DNA from: Odoribacter sp. Z80 | GTDB lineage: Bacteria > Bacteroidota > Bacteroidia > Bacteroidales > Marinifilaceae | NCBI RefSeq assembly: GCF_009935865.1 | Contig: NZ_QWEL01000010.1 | Coordinates: 1 to 64,000 of the forward strand | Direction of reading: 5' to 3' | DNA: 64,000 nt | In this document: piece after piece, positions 53,867 through 64,000 of the stretch | Layout: each line of letters begins with the position of its first letter | How positions within the stretch are numbered: position 1 is the first letter of the stretch | Made by a program: the position numbers and the translations under genes | The notes under the pieces: generated by a model | Told to the model about the DNA's origin: nothing | Databases searched by the model: none | Seen by the model: the letters and a program-made list of their open reading frames with translations, nothing else

Positions 53867-55216
53867 TTAGTTGACGGGTTCAACACTTATTCCGTCTACA
53901 TAGAGACCTTCTCCGGCAACAGGTTCCATGTAGGTCCTTATTTCTATTCGTAGTTTATTTGCTTCGGCAGGTGCCCGGAAAATCTGGCCTTGAAAAACAT
54001 CAGTGAATCCTTCGGTTGCATATTGATAGGAAGAGCTACGTATGGCATCGGATTTCAGATTAGTGCTTCCTTTCATCCAGGTGTACCAGTGTCTCCATTT
54101 TACATTACTTTGTCTGGCATTGACAAACATTTTCAGTTGGTAACATGTACCTCCGCTGATTGTTATATCTTGATAAAGATAGGTCTTACCTTCCAGACGT
54201 ACGGCATAATTTCCTTCTTTTACGGGTGAGGTTACCCGGATTACCCGTTTAGTGTCGCCGCTATTGTCTAATTTCCAGTCGGCGGGAACCGATTCTGTAA
54301 ATTCTTTTTCAAATCCCGGATTTAAAACCAGGTTAGTTCCGTTACCGGAGCCACTGCATGGCCCTTGTGGTAAATCAATATTCCAGTCGGGTTCTTTTAT
54401 ATTCCGACTATCCCAATCTATGAGTCTGGTGTTCATATCTACCTGTAATTTATCCATTTCTCCCTGAAAAATAGCTTTGATTTCAGTTGTGCGGTTAGCA
54501 GAAACGGATTCAATGGGGTGTTCAGGAGTAATGAACACCAAGGATTCAGAAGATAGTGTCAGGCCGGTTTGTTGTTGGGGGGGAAAAAGCAAGATGGAAG
54601 TTTCCGAAATGCCGTTTTTATCCGGAGGAGATATTTTTTTAGTGATGGTGTATTTGCCTGTGTATTCTCCTTCCAGATTCATTTTTTGTGGTATGCCGGA
54701 GAGATTGATTTGTAAATCGTTTAACCATTCCGGGATGTTTTCGATGATTACTTTCAGCATGCCTACTTTACGGTTGAGGTCGAAAATAACTTCTCCGCCG
54801 CTTTCATTTACTTCGAAGTCAGTCTGGCCGAGTAAATAATCCCTGGGTTCTTCTGTTCCGTGTGTACTGGTTTGCGATTTCAGATAAATCCGGTCCGGCG
54901 TGGTTTGTGCCGTATATTCCCAAACCGTTTCGTCGGATGCATTGGTAACGCAGTAGCCGGTATATGCCCCCGGGAATAATTTGACATGCAGGTTGTTGTC
55001 TTTGTCCGGATTGACTTCGTAACGGGCAGTGGTGCCGAGTGTTTTATCGTAGACGAAAAATTGATAATTTGACGGTAAGCCGTTTATTCCTGAAAGATTA
55101 CGGGTTCTGACAAACATGGCTACTTCCGGTTTGTCTCCGTCTGATGGCCAGGAATCCATAGAGTGATGACACCCAAGCAATATGAGTGCATACATCGGTA
55201 TGATAAAACGTTTCAT
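53867..55216 (-). CDS. FimB/Mfa2-like lipoprotein with C-terminal carbohydrate-binding-like domain
   Basis: 449 residues. The lipobox is LILLGC (Cys about 16). The first about 290 residues resemble FimB/Mfa2 fimbrial anchor lipoproteins: PEVAMFVRTRNLSGINGLPSNYQFFVYDK, LFPGAYTGYCVTNAS and VIFDLNRKVGMLKVIIENIP. From about 300 a second sandwich follows (NLVLNPGFEKEFTE, NYAVRLEGKTYLYQDITISGG, LYVDGISVEPV), which looks like a CBM4/9-type or similar binding domain. No major fimbrillin gene is adjacent, so it may be a stand-alone surface lectin that has reused the anchor fold. The second domain is assigned by pattern only. Confidence 0.6.
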   Translation of the reverse strand: MKRFIIPMYALILLGCHHSMDSWPSDGDKPEVAMFVRTRNLSGINGLPSNYQFFVYDKTLGTTARYEVNPDKDNNLHVKLFPGAYTGYCVTNASDETVWEYTAQTTPDRIYLKSQTSTHGTEEPRDYLLGQTDFEVNESGGEVIFDLNRKVGMLKVIIENIPEWLNDLQINLSGIPQKMNLEGEYTGKYTITKKISPPDKNGISETSILLFPPQQQTGLTLSSESLVFITPEHPIESVSANRTTEIKAIFQGEMDKLQVDMNTRLIDWDSRNIKEPDWNIDLPQGPCSGSGNGTNLVLNPGFEKEFTESVPADWKLDNSGDTKRVIRVTSPVKEGNYAVRLEGKTYLYQDITISGGTCYQLKMFVNARQSNVKWRHWYTWMKGSTNLKSDAIRSSSYQYATEGFTDVFQGQIFRAPAEANKLRIEIRTYMEPVAGEGLYVDGISVEPVN

Positions 55217-55407
55217 GATAATGTAGATTTAAGATGAAAAACAATTCAGGTACATTCCTCTTCGGGAATAGGAGACAAGCACTTCCAGTGGTTAGGATAT
55301 TATAAAATTATGAAAAATTAGCCTTATAACAAAGAGGCATAACAGGCGATTTATTATGGGATAATAAAAAAGTTTCGGGAGAACATTTATTTGTGACCTT
55401 GTTTTAC

Positions 55408-55415
55408 TAATTTTG
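55408..55415 (+). promoter_or_regulatory. Promoter -7 box before the Usp-like gene
   Basis: TAATTTTG fits TAnnTTTG and lies 27 bases before the ATG at 55443. A TTTG at 55390-55393 is only 14 bases upstream, shorter than the usual spacing. Confidence 0.4.
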
Positions 55416-55442
55416 AATAATCATGTGTTAAGGTTTTAAGCT

Positions 55443-56114
55443 ATGGGTGATTATGGCATTGTTGCATTTTACAGGGAAACTGAATCGGAAGTTTCCGGGC
55501 CGGCAGAGGCGTTGATGCAGATTTATCATTTGCATCTGAGGTATGAGAAGGTACCGCAGTTCCCGGAAGCTATTGCCAGTTTGGCAGGACAGGATACTGT
55601 ATTTTGTGTTTTTGAGCGTACCGTATTTAAATTCCGGAGACTGATGCAATATGTTTATGCACTGAATAAGCCTTGTATGATAGTCCATCGAAAGGATATG
55701 CCGGGGGTATACCATCACCTGAAAGTACCGGTTGGGTATTCGCAGGAGAATAAAGAGAAGGTTGTGTGGGCGAATTTTTTGCAGCGTAATGACCGGGAAT
55801 GTCAGGTTGAACTGGTTGTGCCTGAAGAGAAAGATGAGCATATTGCTTTTATGGTGAAAAATAATCTGGCCTTTATAGAGAATATTCTTCAGAAATCTGG
55901 AGCCCGGTATGCCAGGACTTTTCCGGAAGGGAGTTTTGAAAAAAACCTGAAAAGGACTTTTCAGGAAAGTAATGGTGGTGTGGTTCTGATTATGCGTCCT
56001 TTTCGTATTTTTTCTTTTTATTTCCCGTATGTGCTGCGTCTTTTCCGGAAGTATGCCCGTACGCCGGTCTTGATTATCCCGAGGGATGATTCCCTTTATG
56101 TTCCTTGTCATTGA
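55443..56114 (+). CDS. Universal-stress-protein-like protein
   Basis: 223 residues, no signal peptide or membrane helix. The layout is that of a tandem UspA-like protein: a first strand-helix unit (TVFCVFERTVFKFRRLMQYVYALNKPCMIVHR), the phrase KVPVGYSQENKEKVVWANFLQ which matches the LVPVDFS.ES.KAL pattern at the start of Usp domains, and a final GGVVLIMRPFRIFS with VLIIPRDD. The ATP motif G2xG9xG(S/T) is not seen, so it may not bind ATP. The role is unclear; assignment is by pattern. It is a single gene between two minus-strand genes. Confidence 0.45.
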   Translation: MGDYGIVAFYRETESEVSGPAEALMQIYHLHLRYEKVPQFPEAIASLAGQDTVFCVFERTVFKFRRLMQYVYALNKPCMIVHRKDMPGVYHHLKVPVGYSQENKEKVVWANFLQRNDRECQVELVVPEEKDEHIAFMVKNNLAFIENILQKSGARYARTFPEGSFEKNLKRTFQESNGGVVLIMRPFRIFSFYFPYVLRLFRKYARTPVLIIPRDDSLYVPCH

Positions 56115-56137
56115 CGGATGGGTGCGGAAGCTGATAT

Positions 56138-59095
56138 TTATATACTCAATCCAATGGAAAAAAGTAATTCGGCAAACAGTTTTTTGTTTTGATTTTCATA
56201 GCCGGTACGGATTCCCAGGTGGATGGGATAGGTGAGACGGAAAAAATGGGTATCGGTGGTCAGTTCCATGCCATAGGAAGAATAGGTCGATTGCTTTATA
56301 TTGTTTTTGGCGCTACCCCAATCATAGAATAAACCAACCTCTATGCTTTTCAGATAAATCAGGGAACTGATGCTCCAGTCCGGAAATAAGAGAGGGAATT
56401 TGTAGCCAGACCTGAAGGTAGACATCTCATATCCGTATAAGTCGGTACCCCGGGGATAAAGGATTTTACTGCCGTAATTCCGGATGTGGGCGGACATGTG
56501 TTGAAAACCACCGTAAAGAGACAGGGAGTGGTTCGTGAAAAGACCGGGAAAGTAGAGAGAGACCTCGCTCCACCATTGGTTTCCTAAATTTATGCTTTTT
56601 TTCAGCGATTGGGTATATCCTGCCGACAGACGTTGTCCCCAACGGGGATTTATTTCTTGTTCTGTCATTCGGGTTTGGTTATTGAAACTGATACCGTATT
56701 CCACCAGATGGTAAGCCCGGGGCGATGTTTGGATTTTGTAAAATTCTTTATTGGTGGGATAGAGCCAGTTTATTGCTCCTTCCTGATGTACCCGGTAAAT
56801 CTGTTGAGGACGAATCCGGTGGAGGCTTTCCGTTTTGTAGCGGAAATAAGGTTGTAAGGTGCGTTTGTATTGTTTGACCGATAAATTGAAAGGTAAGCGG
56901 ACAGTCACGTCGGCAGAGGAGCGGAGGGCTTTATTGCAAAGGTAGAGGATTTCGGTGCTGTCGGTTTGGTAATTATAGCTGTTGAGTGTATGATTGAAAT
57001 TATCCCGGCCGGTTTGTAGGTTTACTTCAAAGATGGGCCACCACCCGCTGTAAGTGGCGTTGAATATCCCGGCTCCGTGTACATAACCGGACTGGCGGAC
57101 ATATCCTGCGGTAAAAGAGAGGGTGCTGAGTTTATTCTGGGAATAAATGACCGCTCCTAAGTCCACTTCCATTTCATAGAGGTCGATGAAAAGTGGTCCC
57201 CAGCTGTGAATGTTAACCAGATGGGTAGGCTTGGAATATTTCCGGCTAATGAAAACAGAGTCATTCTCTGGAGTCAAATGCCAGTTTTCTTGTGTGCTGA
57301 TGGCTTCGGCTAAAGGGAAACTTTTTAATTCCGACGTTTGGAGTGAAAGGTTGGAGAGTGGGGTACATCCGGGTTTATAACCATCAGCCGTGTAAAAGGA
57401 AAAATACAATGTATTGTTGTGCGGCTCAATAGCCGGGAAACGTACCCCGTACGGACTGCCCAATAGGAAAAACGGTGTTTGAGGATGATGTTGATAGAAA
57501 GCATTATTGCCGTTATAGGAAGCCCGGTAGTAAAGCACACTGTCCCGGAGAATCGGGTTGTCCAGTTCGTAGTATACGGATGAAGTGAGAGGACGGCGCT
57601 GACGGGTGAGTATATCTATTTCTTCTATACGTAATCCTTGTGAAGATTGCACAATGGTGAAAATTTTTCCGTTTGCATAAGAAGGATGAATAAACAGTTC
57701 ATCTGTTTGTGCCGGAAACCGCCACAGCTCCCGGCGTAAAGAAGAGTCGGTAATGACGATGGCGGCTTCATTCTGGCGGTTAATTTCCACAAATCCCCAA
57801 CAGCCGTCAACCGGAAAGGGGGCAAGTTGGTTGTGCCGGCCTTTATAACGGATGTATTGCCGTTTTTTTAAATGGTAGGAACTTAATCGTATGCGTCCGC
57901 CTTGCTCCCAGCGAAGGTGGGGATAATATTCACTCCATACGATTTGGTTGTTTTGAACAGCGAATTTATAGTCGTCCGGAAGACCTGTCCGTGTAAGTCG
58001 TTTTTCTTTGCCATTTTGCAGTTGTACAAAAGCTCCGGTTTCCTGCAATCCCTGTTTGTATGCAATCACGTTGTTGCTGTCGGCGGGAGTGGGGTAGTAA
58101 TAGTTCGTGTAGTACTTGTTACGGGTAGGAATTGTATCAAAAAGGGAGTTTTGAGTGTCTGTTTCCTGTTTCCAGATTTTTTGCAGTTCGCTGAAATTGT
58201 CTCTGTAAAGGGTGCGTTTGGCATCGGGATAGGTATTGGACGCTTTTACTTTCTCCGGATGCAGGAAAAGAGAACGGAATGCGGAGTCTTGCCAGAGGCT
58301 GTCCCGTTGTCCTTGCATGGTCTGTTTTAAACTTTTGGCAAAGGGAGTAATACCGAAGGGACGGTTTCCTGTCCGGGTTAAGGCTTTGTTCCAGATGTCC
58401 GGGCCATAGTTGATGCGGGCGTTTGCCGTCATGAAATATCCCATTGTGTATCGGTTGGGAACAAAATCTTTATAGGAACCGAGTACGGCTTTGGAATAAT
58501 TATAAATTCCTTTTTCCAGAATCTGAGCTTTCATTTCATTGAGAAATTCCGGGGAACGTCCCCGGCCGATTCGGCCGACGGAGGTTTCGTAAGCTACCGC
58601 ATCTCCTTCCATGAACCACATCGGAATGTATAGGCCTACTACGGCAATGGGAAACAGTTCACCGAATATATAGGATAATCCTTTCGTGGTTCCCTGATTC
58701 ACTTTATCCAATTGCATGACGTGGCGGAATTCATGGGTACACAGGTGTTCCAGCCAGGTGTCGGTGGGATTTTGCGGAGGAAGAACGTAAAGTTCACTTT
58801 TTCGGGGGACTAAAGCAACGTTCCCATTGGAAACGCCTCCGTCTGCGTGGACGACCATCGCTATTTTCCGGGGATGAATGCCCGATGTGTGCGAGTGAGT
58901 ATATAATTGTTGGTAAATATTGGCCATACGCTGGGCATTCTTTTCAAAAAAATCCGGATAGATGATCTGAAACTGGTCTGTTTTAATTTGTTTCCAGCGT
59001 AATGCAGCACGGTCCTGGCCGAAATTAATAAATTGAGCTGACCCGGAAAGTGATAACAAGAAAGGTATCAATAGTAGAAAAACTTGTTTCTTCAT
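56138..59095 (-). CDS. Large exported HExxH metalloprotease-like protein with beta-propeller and outer-membrane barrel features
   Basis: 985 residues with a signal peptide (MKKQVFLLLIPFLLSLSGSA). The zinc motif HEFRH is at 121-125 in LEHLCTHEFRHVMQLDKV, and a third ligand candidate Glu163 lies in WFMEGDAVAYE, the Glu-zincin layout of peptidase MA-like proteins. Residues about 330-640 contain repeated strand patterns that look like a beta-propeller (SSLRRELWRFPAQTDELFIHP). The last about 330 residues are rich in aromatic strands and end LFAELLFSIGLSI, suggesting an outer-membrane barrel. If so, the protease domain would be held at the outer membrane. Homologous full-length proteins are known only as hypothetical in my recollection. 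Confidence 0.65.
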   Translation of the reverse strand: MKKQVFLLLIPFLLSLSGSAQFINFGQDRAALRWKQIKTDQFQIIYPDFFEKNAQRMANIYQQLYTHSHTSGIHPRKIAMVVHADGGVSNGNVALVPRKSELYVLPPQNPTDTWLEHLCTHEFRHVMQLDKVNQGTTKGLSYIFGELFPIAVVGLYIPMWFMEGDAVAYETSVGRIGRGRSPEFLNEMKAQILEKGIYNYSKAVLGSYKDFVPNRYTMGYFMTANARINYGPDIWNKALTRTGNRPFGITPFAKSLKQTMQGQRDSLWQDSAFRSLFLHPEKVKASNTYPDAKRTLYRDNFSELQKIWKQETDTQNSLFDTIPTRNKYYTNYYYPTPADSNNVIAYKQGLQETGAFVQLQNGKEKRLTRTGLPDDYKFAVQNNQIVWSEYYPHLRWEQGGRIRLSSYHLKKRQYIRYKGRHNQLAPFPVDGCWGFVEINRQNEAAIVITDSSLRRELWRFPAQTDELFIHPSYANGKIFTIVQSSQGLRIEEIDILTRQRRPLTSSVYYELDNPILRDSVLYYRASYNGNNAFYQHHPQTPFFLLGSPYGVRFPAIEPHNNTLYFSFYTADGYKPGCTPLSNLSLQTSELKSFPLAEAISTQENWHLTPENDSVFISRKYSKPTHLVNIHSWGPLFIDLYEMEVDLGAVIYSQNKLSTLSFTAGYVRQSGYVHGAGIFNATYSGWWPIFEVNLQTGRDNFNHTLNSYNYQTDSTEILYLCNKALRSSADVTVRLPFNLSVKQYKRTLQPYFRYKTESLHRIRPQQIYRVHQEGAINWLYPTNKEFYKIQTSPRAYHLVEYGISFNNQTRMTEQEINPRWGQRLSAGYTQSLKKSINLGNQWWSEVSLYFPGLFTNHSLSLYGGFQHMSAHIRNYGSKILYPRGTDLYGYEMSTFRSGYKFPLLFPDWSISSLIYLKSIEVGLFYDWGSAKNNIKQSTYSSYGMELTTDTHFFRLTYPIHLGIRTGYENQNKKLFAELLFSIGLSI

Positions 59096-59208
59096 GGACA
59101 GACTCTTTATTTTTTGAGAAATTAAAGATAGGGTATTAATTTATAAAAAATGAGATTTTTAAATTTTTTATGCGAATTTGTTTTTTAGGAATCTGCCAGA
59201 AGAAATGA

Positions 59209-61761
<2,553 letters not shown>

Positions 61762-61843
61762 ATACCGGTTTTCTCTGTATGAGAAACCGTTATCTTTAAC
61801 TGATGAACATCAGAAAAGAAAATATGTTGAAACAAGAGCTATT

Positions 61844-64000
61844 ATGACGAATAACGAAACGAAAAGGTTAAAAGAAATCATGGTGCTGGCAAGTGAAGAG
61901 GCTAAGCGTTTGGGGAATAACAAGATTTCTCCGGAACACTTGTTTTTGGGCATGCTGAGATTGAAGCGGGCGTGGGCCATTGATGTGTTGATTGCTTTAG
62001 GCATTGATTTCTATGAGGTGAAGGCAAGGATAGAACAGAAATTAAGCGGACAGAAAGAAAAAGGGCAGGAGGAATTGCCTGAAAAGCTGGATTTCACACT
62101 GGCTGCTAACAGTATATTGAAAAGGGTCATGGAAGAAGCCTGGAAATTAGGGGATGAGGAAGTGGAGTCGGAGCATCTGATGTTGGCGATGCTTCGCAAT
62201 CAGGCTGGTTTTGTAACCAAATTATTTAATTCGATGGGAGTAGATTACGATAAATTTAAAGAACAGTTGTTAAAAGAAAAGACCCGGATGCAATCTGACT
62301 TTGGAGAGGAATCCGATGAAGAGGATGACAATGGGGAAGAGGAGACTTATAATCCTTATCGTCAGAGTGGTCCCTTAAAGTCAGACACTCCCGTATTGGA
62401 TAATTTCGGGATAGATATAACCAAAGCTGCTGAAGAAGGGACTTTAGACCCGATTGTGGGACGTGACCGGGAGATTGAGCGGCTGGCTCAGATTCTGAGT
62501 CGTCGTAAAAAAAACAATCCGGTTTTAATTGGAGAGCCGGGAGTGGGTAAATCTGCTATTGCAGAGGGGCTGGCGATCCGGATTATGCAGAAAAAGGTTT
62601 CCCGGGTGTTGTTTGATAAGCGGGTGGTGGCGTTGGATATTGCTTCCATTGTTGCCGGAACGAAATACCGGGGGCAATTTGAGGAGCGCATGAAGGCTAT
62701 TTTGAACGAGTTGGCTAAAAATAAAAATATTATTTTATTTATTGATGAGATTCACACGATAGTAGGAGCTGGTGGTTCGGGAGGAAGCCTGGATGCAGCC
62801 AATATGCTGAAACCTGCCTTATCACGGGGAGAGATTCAGTGTATCGGTGCCACAACGCTGGACGAATATCGTCAGAATATAGAGAAGGACGGAGCATTGG
62901 AGCGCCGTTTTCAGAAGGTATTGGTGGAACCGACTTCTTTTGATGAAACGGTAGAGATATTAAATAATATCAAATCCCGTTATGAGGATCATCACAATGT
63001 GAGGTATACAGATGCCGCTATTAAGGCTTGTGTGAAACTGACCATGCGGTATATTTCGGACCGGGCTTTGCCGGATAAGGCGATTGATGCTTTAGATGAA
63101 GCTGGTTCACGTATTCATATTGCCAACATTGTGGTTCCGCCGGTGATTGAGGAACTGGAAAGGGCGACGGAGGAAATCAAAGAGAAAAAGAAAGAGGCTG
63201 TCAGACAGCAGAATTTTGAGGTTGCTGCTGCCTTTAGGGATGAGGAACGTCAGTTGTTGTCGGATTTGGAACAGGAAAAGGAAAAATGGCAAAAAGAATT
63301 GCGGGAAAACCGGGTGGTCGTGGACGAAGAAAGTGTAGCCGAGGTAGTGGCCATGATGACCGGAGTGCCGGTGAAGCGGATTGCTAAGACAGAGGGAATG
63401 AAGTTGTTGCAGATGAGGGAGGAATTGGCAGATAGTGTTATCGGGCAACAGGAGGCTATTGAGAAGATTGTAAGAGCCATCCATCGGAACAGGGCTGGTT
63501 TGAAAGACCCGAACCGGCCGATAGGTTCATTTATTTTCCTTGGACCTACTGGAGTCGGAAAAACTCAATTGGCTAAAGTATTGGCCAAATATCTTTTTGA
63601 TACTGCCGATTCTTTGATTCGGGTGGATATGAGCGAGTACATGGAGAAGTTTGCCGTGTCCCGTCTGGTAGGGGCACCTCCGGGATATGTCGGATATGAG
63701 GAAGGAGGGCAATTGACAGAAAAGGTAAGACGTAAACCTTATTCGGTGATTTTGCTGGATGAAATAGAAAAGGCTCATCCGGATGTTTTTAATATTCTGT
63801 TGCAGTTGCTGGATGATGGTCAGTTGACTGATAGTTTGGGTCGTAAGGTGGATTTTAAAAATACCATTGTGATTATGACTTCCAATATCGGTAGCCGCCA
63901 GTTGAAGGATTTCGGCCGGGGAATCGGGTTTGTTTCTGCAGATACTGCAAATGGAGACTATACCAAAAATGTTGTGCAGAAAGCTTTAAAGAATGCTTTC
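61844..64000 (+). CDS. clpC: ClpC-type AAA+ unfoldase, 5' part (continues past the window)
   Basis: 719 codons are present, open at the right edge. A Clp N domain with two repeats opens it (about 5-145: [22 protein letters not shown] and [13 protein letters not shown]), then an acidic linker ([13 protein letters not shown]). The first ATPase unit has GEPGVGKS at 230-237 and [16 protein letters not shown] short middle coil follows ([21 protein letters not shown]), as in ClpC and unlike the long ClpB one. The second unit has GPTGVGKT at 567-574 and [13 protein letters not shown]. ClpC feeds proteins to ClpP. ATG 61844 lies 82 bases after ligA. Confidence 0.93.
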   Translation, partial: MTNNETKRLKEIMVLASEEAKRLGNNKISPEHLFLGMLRLKRAWAIDVLIALGIDFYEVKARIEQKLSGQKEKGQEELPEKLDFTLAANSILKRVMEEAWKLGDEEVESEHLMLAMLRNQAGFVTKLFNSMGVDYDKFKEQLLKEKTRMQSDFGEESDEEDDNGEEETYNPYRQSGPLKSDTPVLDNFGIDITKAAEEGTLDPIVGRDREIERLAQILSRRKKNNPVLIGEPGVGKSAIAEGLAIRIMQKKVSRVLFDKRVVALDIASIVAGTKYRGQFEERMKAILNELAKNKNIILFIDEIHTIVGAGGSGGSLDAANMLKPALSRGEIQCIGATTLDEYRQNIEKDGALERRFQKVLVEPTSFDETVEILNNIKSRYEDHHNVRYTDAAIKACVKLTMRYISDRALPDKAIDALDEAGSRIHIANIVVPPVIEELERATEEIKEKKKEAVRQQNFEVAAAFRDEERQLLSDLEQEKEKWQKELRENRVVVDEESVAEVVAMMTGVPVKRIAKTEGMKLLQMREELADSVIGQQEAIEKIVRAIHRNRAGLKDPNRPIGSFIFLGPTGVGKTQLAKVLAKYLFDTADSLIRVDMSEYMEKFAVSRLVGAPPGYVGYEEGGQLTEKVRRKPYSVILLDEIEKAHPDVFNILLQLLDDGQLTDSLGRKVDFKNTIVIMTSNIGSRQLKDFGRGIGFVSADTANGDYTKNVVQKALKNAF

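Overview
The window looks like chromosome from a member of the Bacteroidales (phylum Bacteroidota), possibly Odoribacteraceae or a close relative. This rests on several things seen together: a SusC/SusD pair driven by an ECF sigma factor and a FecR anti-sigma factor, many lipoproteins with Bacteroidota-type domains (BACON, DUF4595, FimB/Mfa2-like), promoter-like TAnnTTTG boxes, weak ribosome sites, and a likely cysteate synthase of the kind that feeds sulfonolipid synthesis. The genus-level guess is inference.

Region 1 (1-8.9 kb) is a surface-protein locus in decay. It holds the tail of a leucine-rich-repeat protein, a frameshifted formylglycine-generating-enzyme-like remnant, an outer-membrane barrel, three carboxypeptidase-regulatory-domain lipoproteins, three LPP20-like envelope proteins (one cut off from its signal peptide by a single stop codon), and a transglutaminase-like gene with an in-frame stop and a one-base deletion. 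A higBA toxin-antitoxin pair with a perfect operator palindrome follows. Region 2 (9.1-28.8 kb) starts with smpB and a Yip1-like membrane protein on the minus strand. Then comes a complete plus-strand dcw cluster: mraZ, rsmH, ftsL, ftsI, murE, mraY, murD, ftsW, murG, murC, ftsQ, ftsA and two different ftsZ genes in tandem, followed by a DEAD-box RNA helicase. These genes make the peptidoglycan precursor (MurE, MurD, MurC, MraY, MurG), polymerise it at the septum (FtsW, FtsI) and organise the division ring (FtsL, FtsQ, FtsA, FtsZ).

Region 3 (28.8-45.4 kb) looks like an island. Its left edge carries truncated gene pieces and copies of an interspersed repeat. Its core is an ECF sigma/FecR/SusC/SusD operon that continues with a fasciclin lipoprotein, a coiled-coil lipoprotein, a thioredoxin-fold protein, an M16 protease and an IPT/DUF4595 lipoprotein; this set suggests uptake and processing of a peptide or protein. 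Its right edge holds a 3' scrap of metF, a truncated tyrosine integrase and an excisionase-like gene. Base skew on the plus strand changes from G-rich to C-rich inside this operon.

Region 4 (45.6-64 kb) is mainly housekeeping and envelope: dnaK (minus); a GT-C membrane glycosyltransferase with TPR tail, a methyltransferase and a GT2 glycosyltransferase in one operon; the cysteate synthase; a FimB/Mfa2-like lipoprotein; a Usp-like protein; a large secreted HExxH metalloprotease-like protein that probably ends in a barrel; an NAD-dependent DNA ligase enlarged by about 165 residues; and clpC running off the right edge. No rRNA, tRNA or CRISPR array was recognised.
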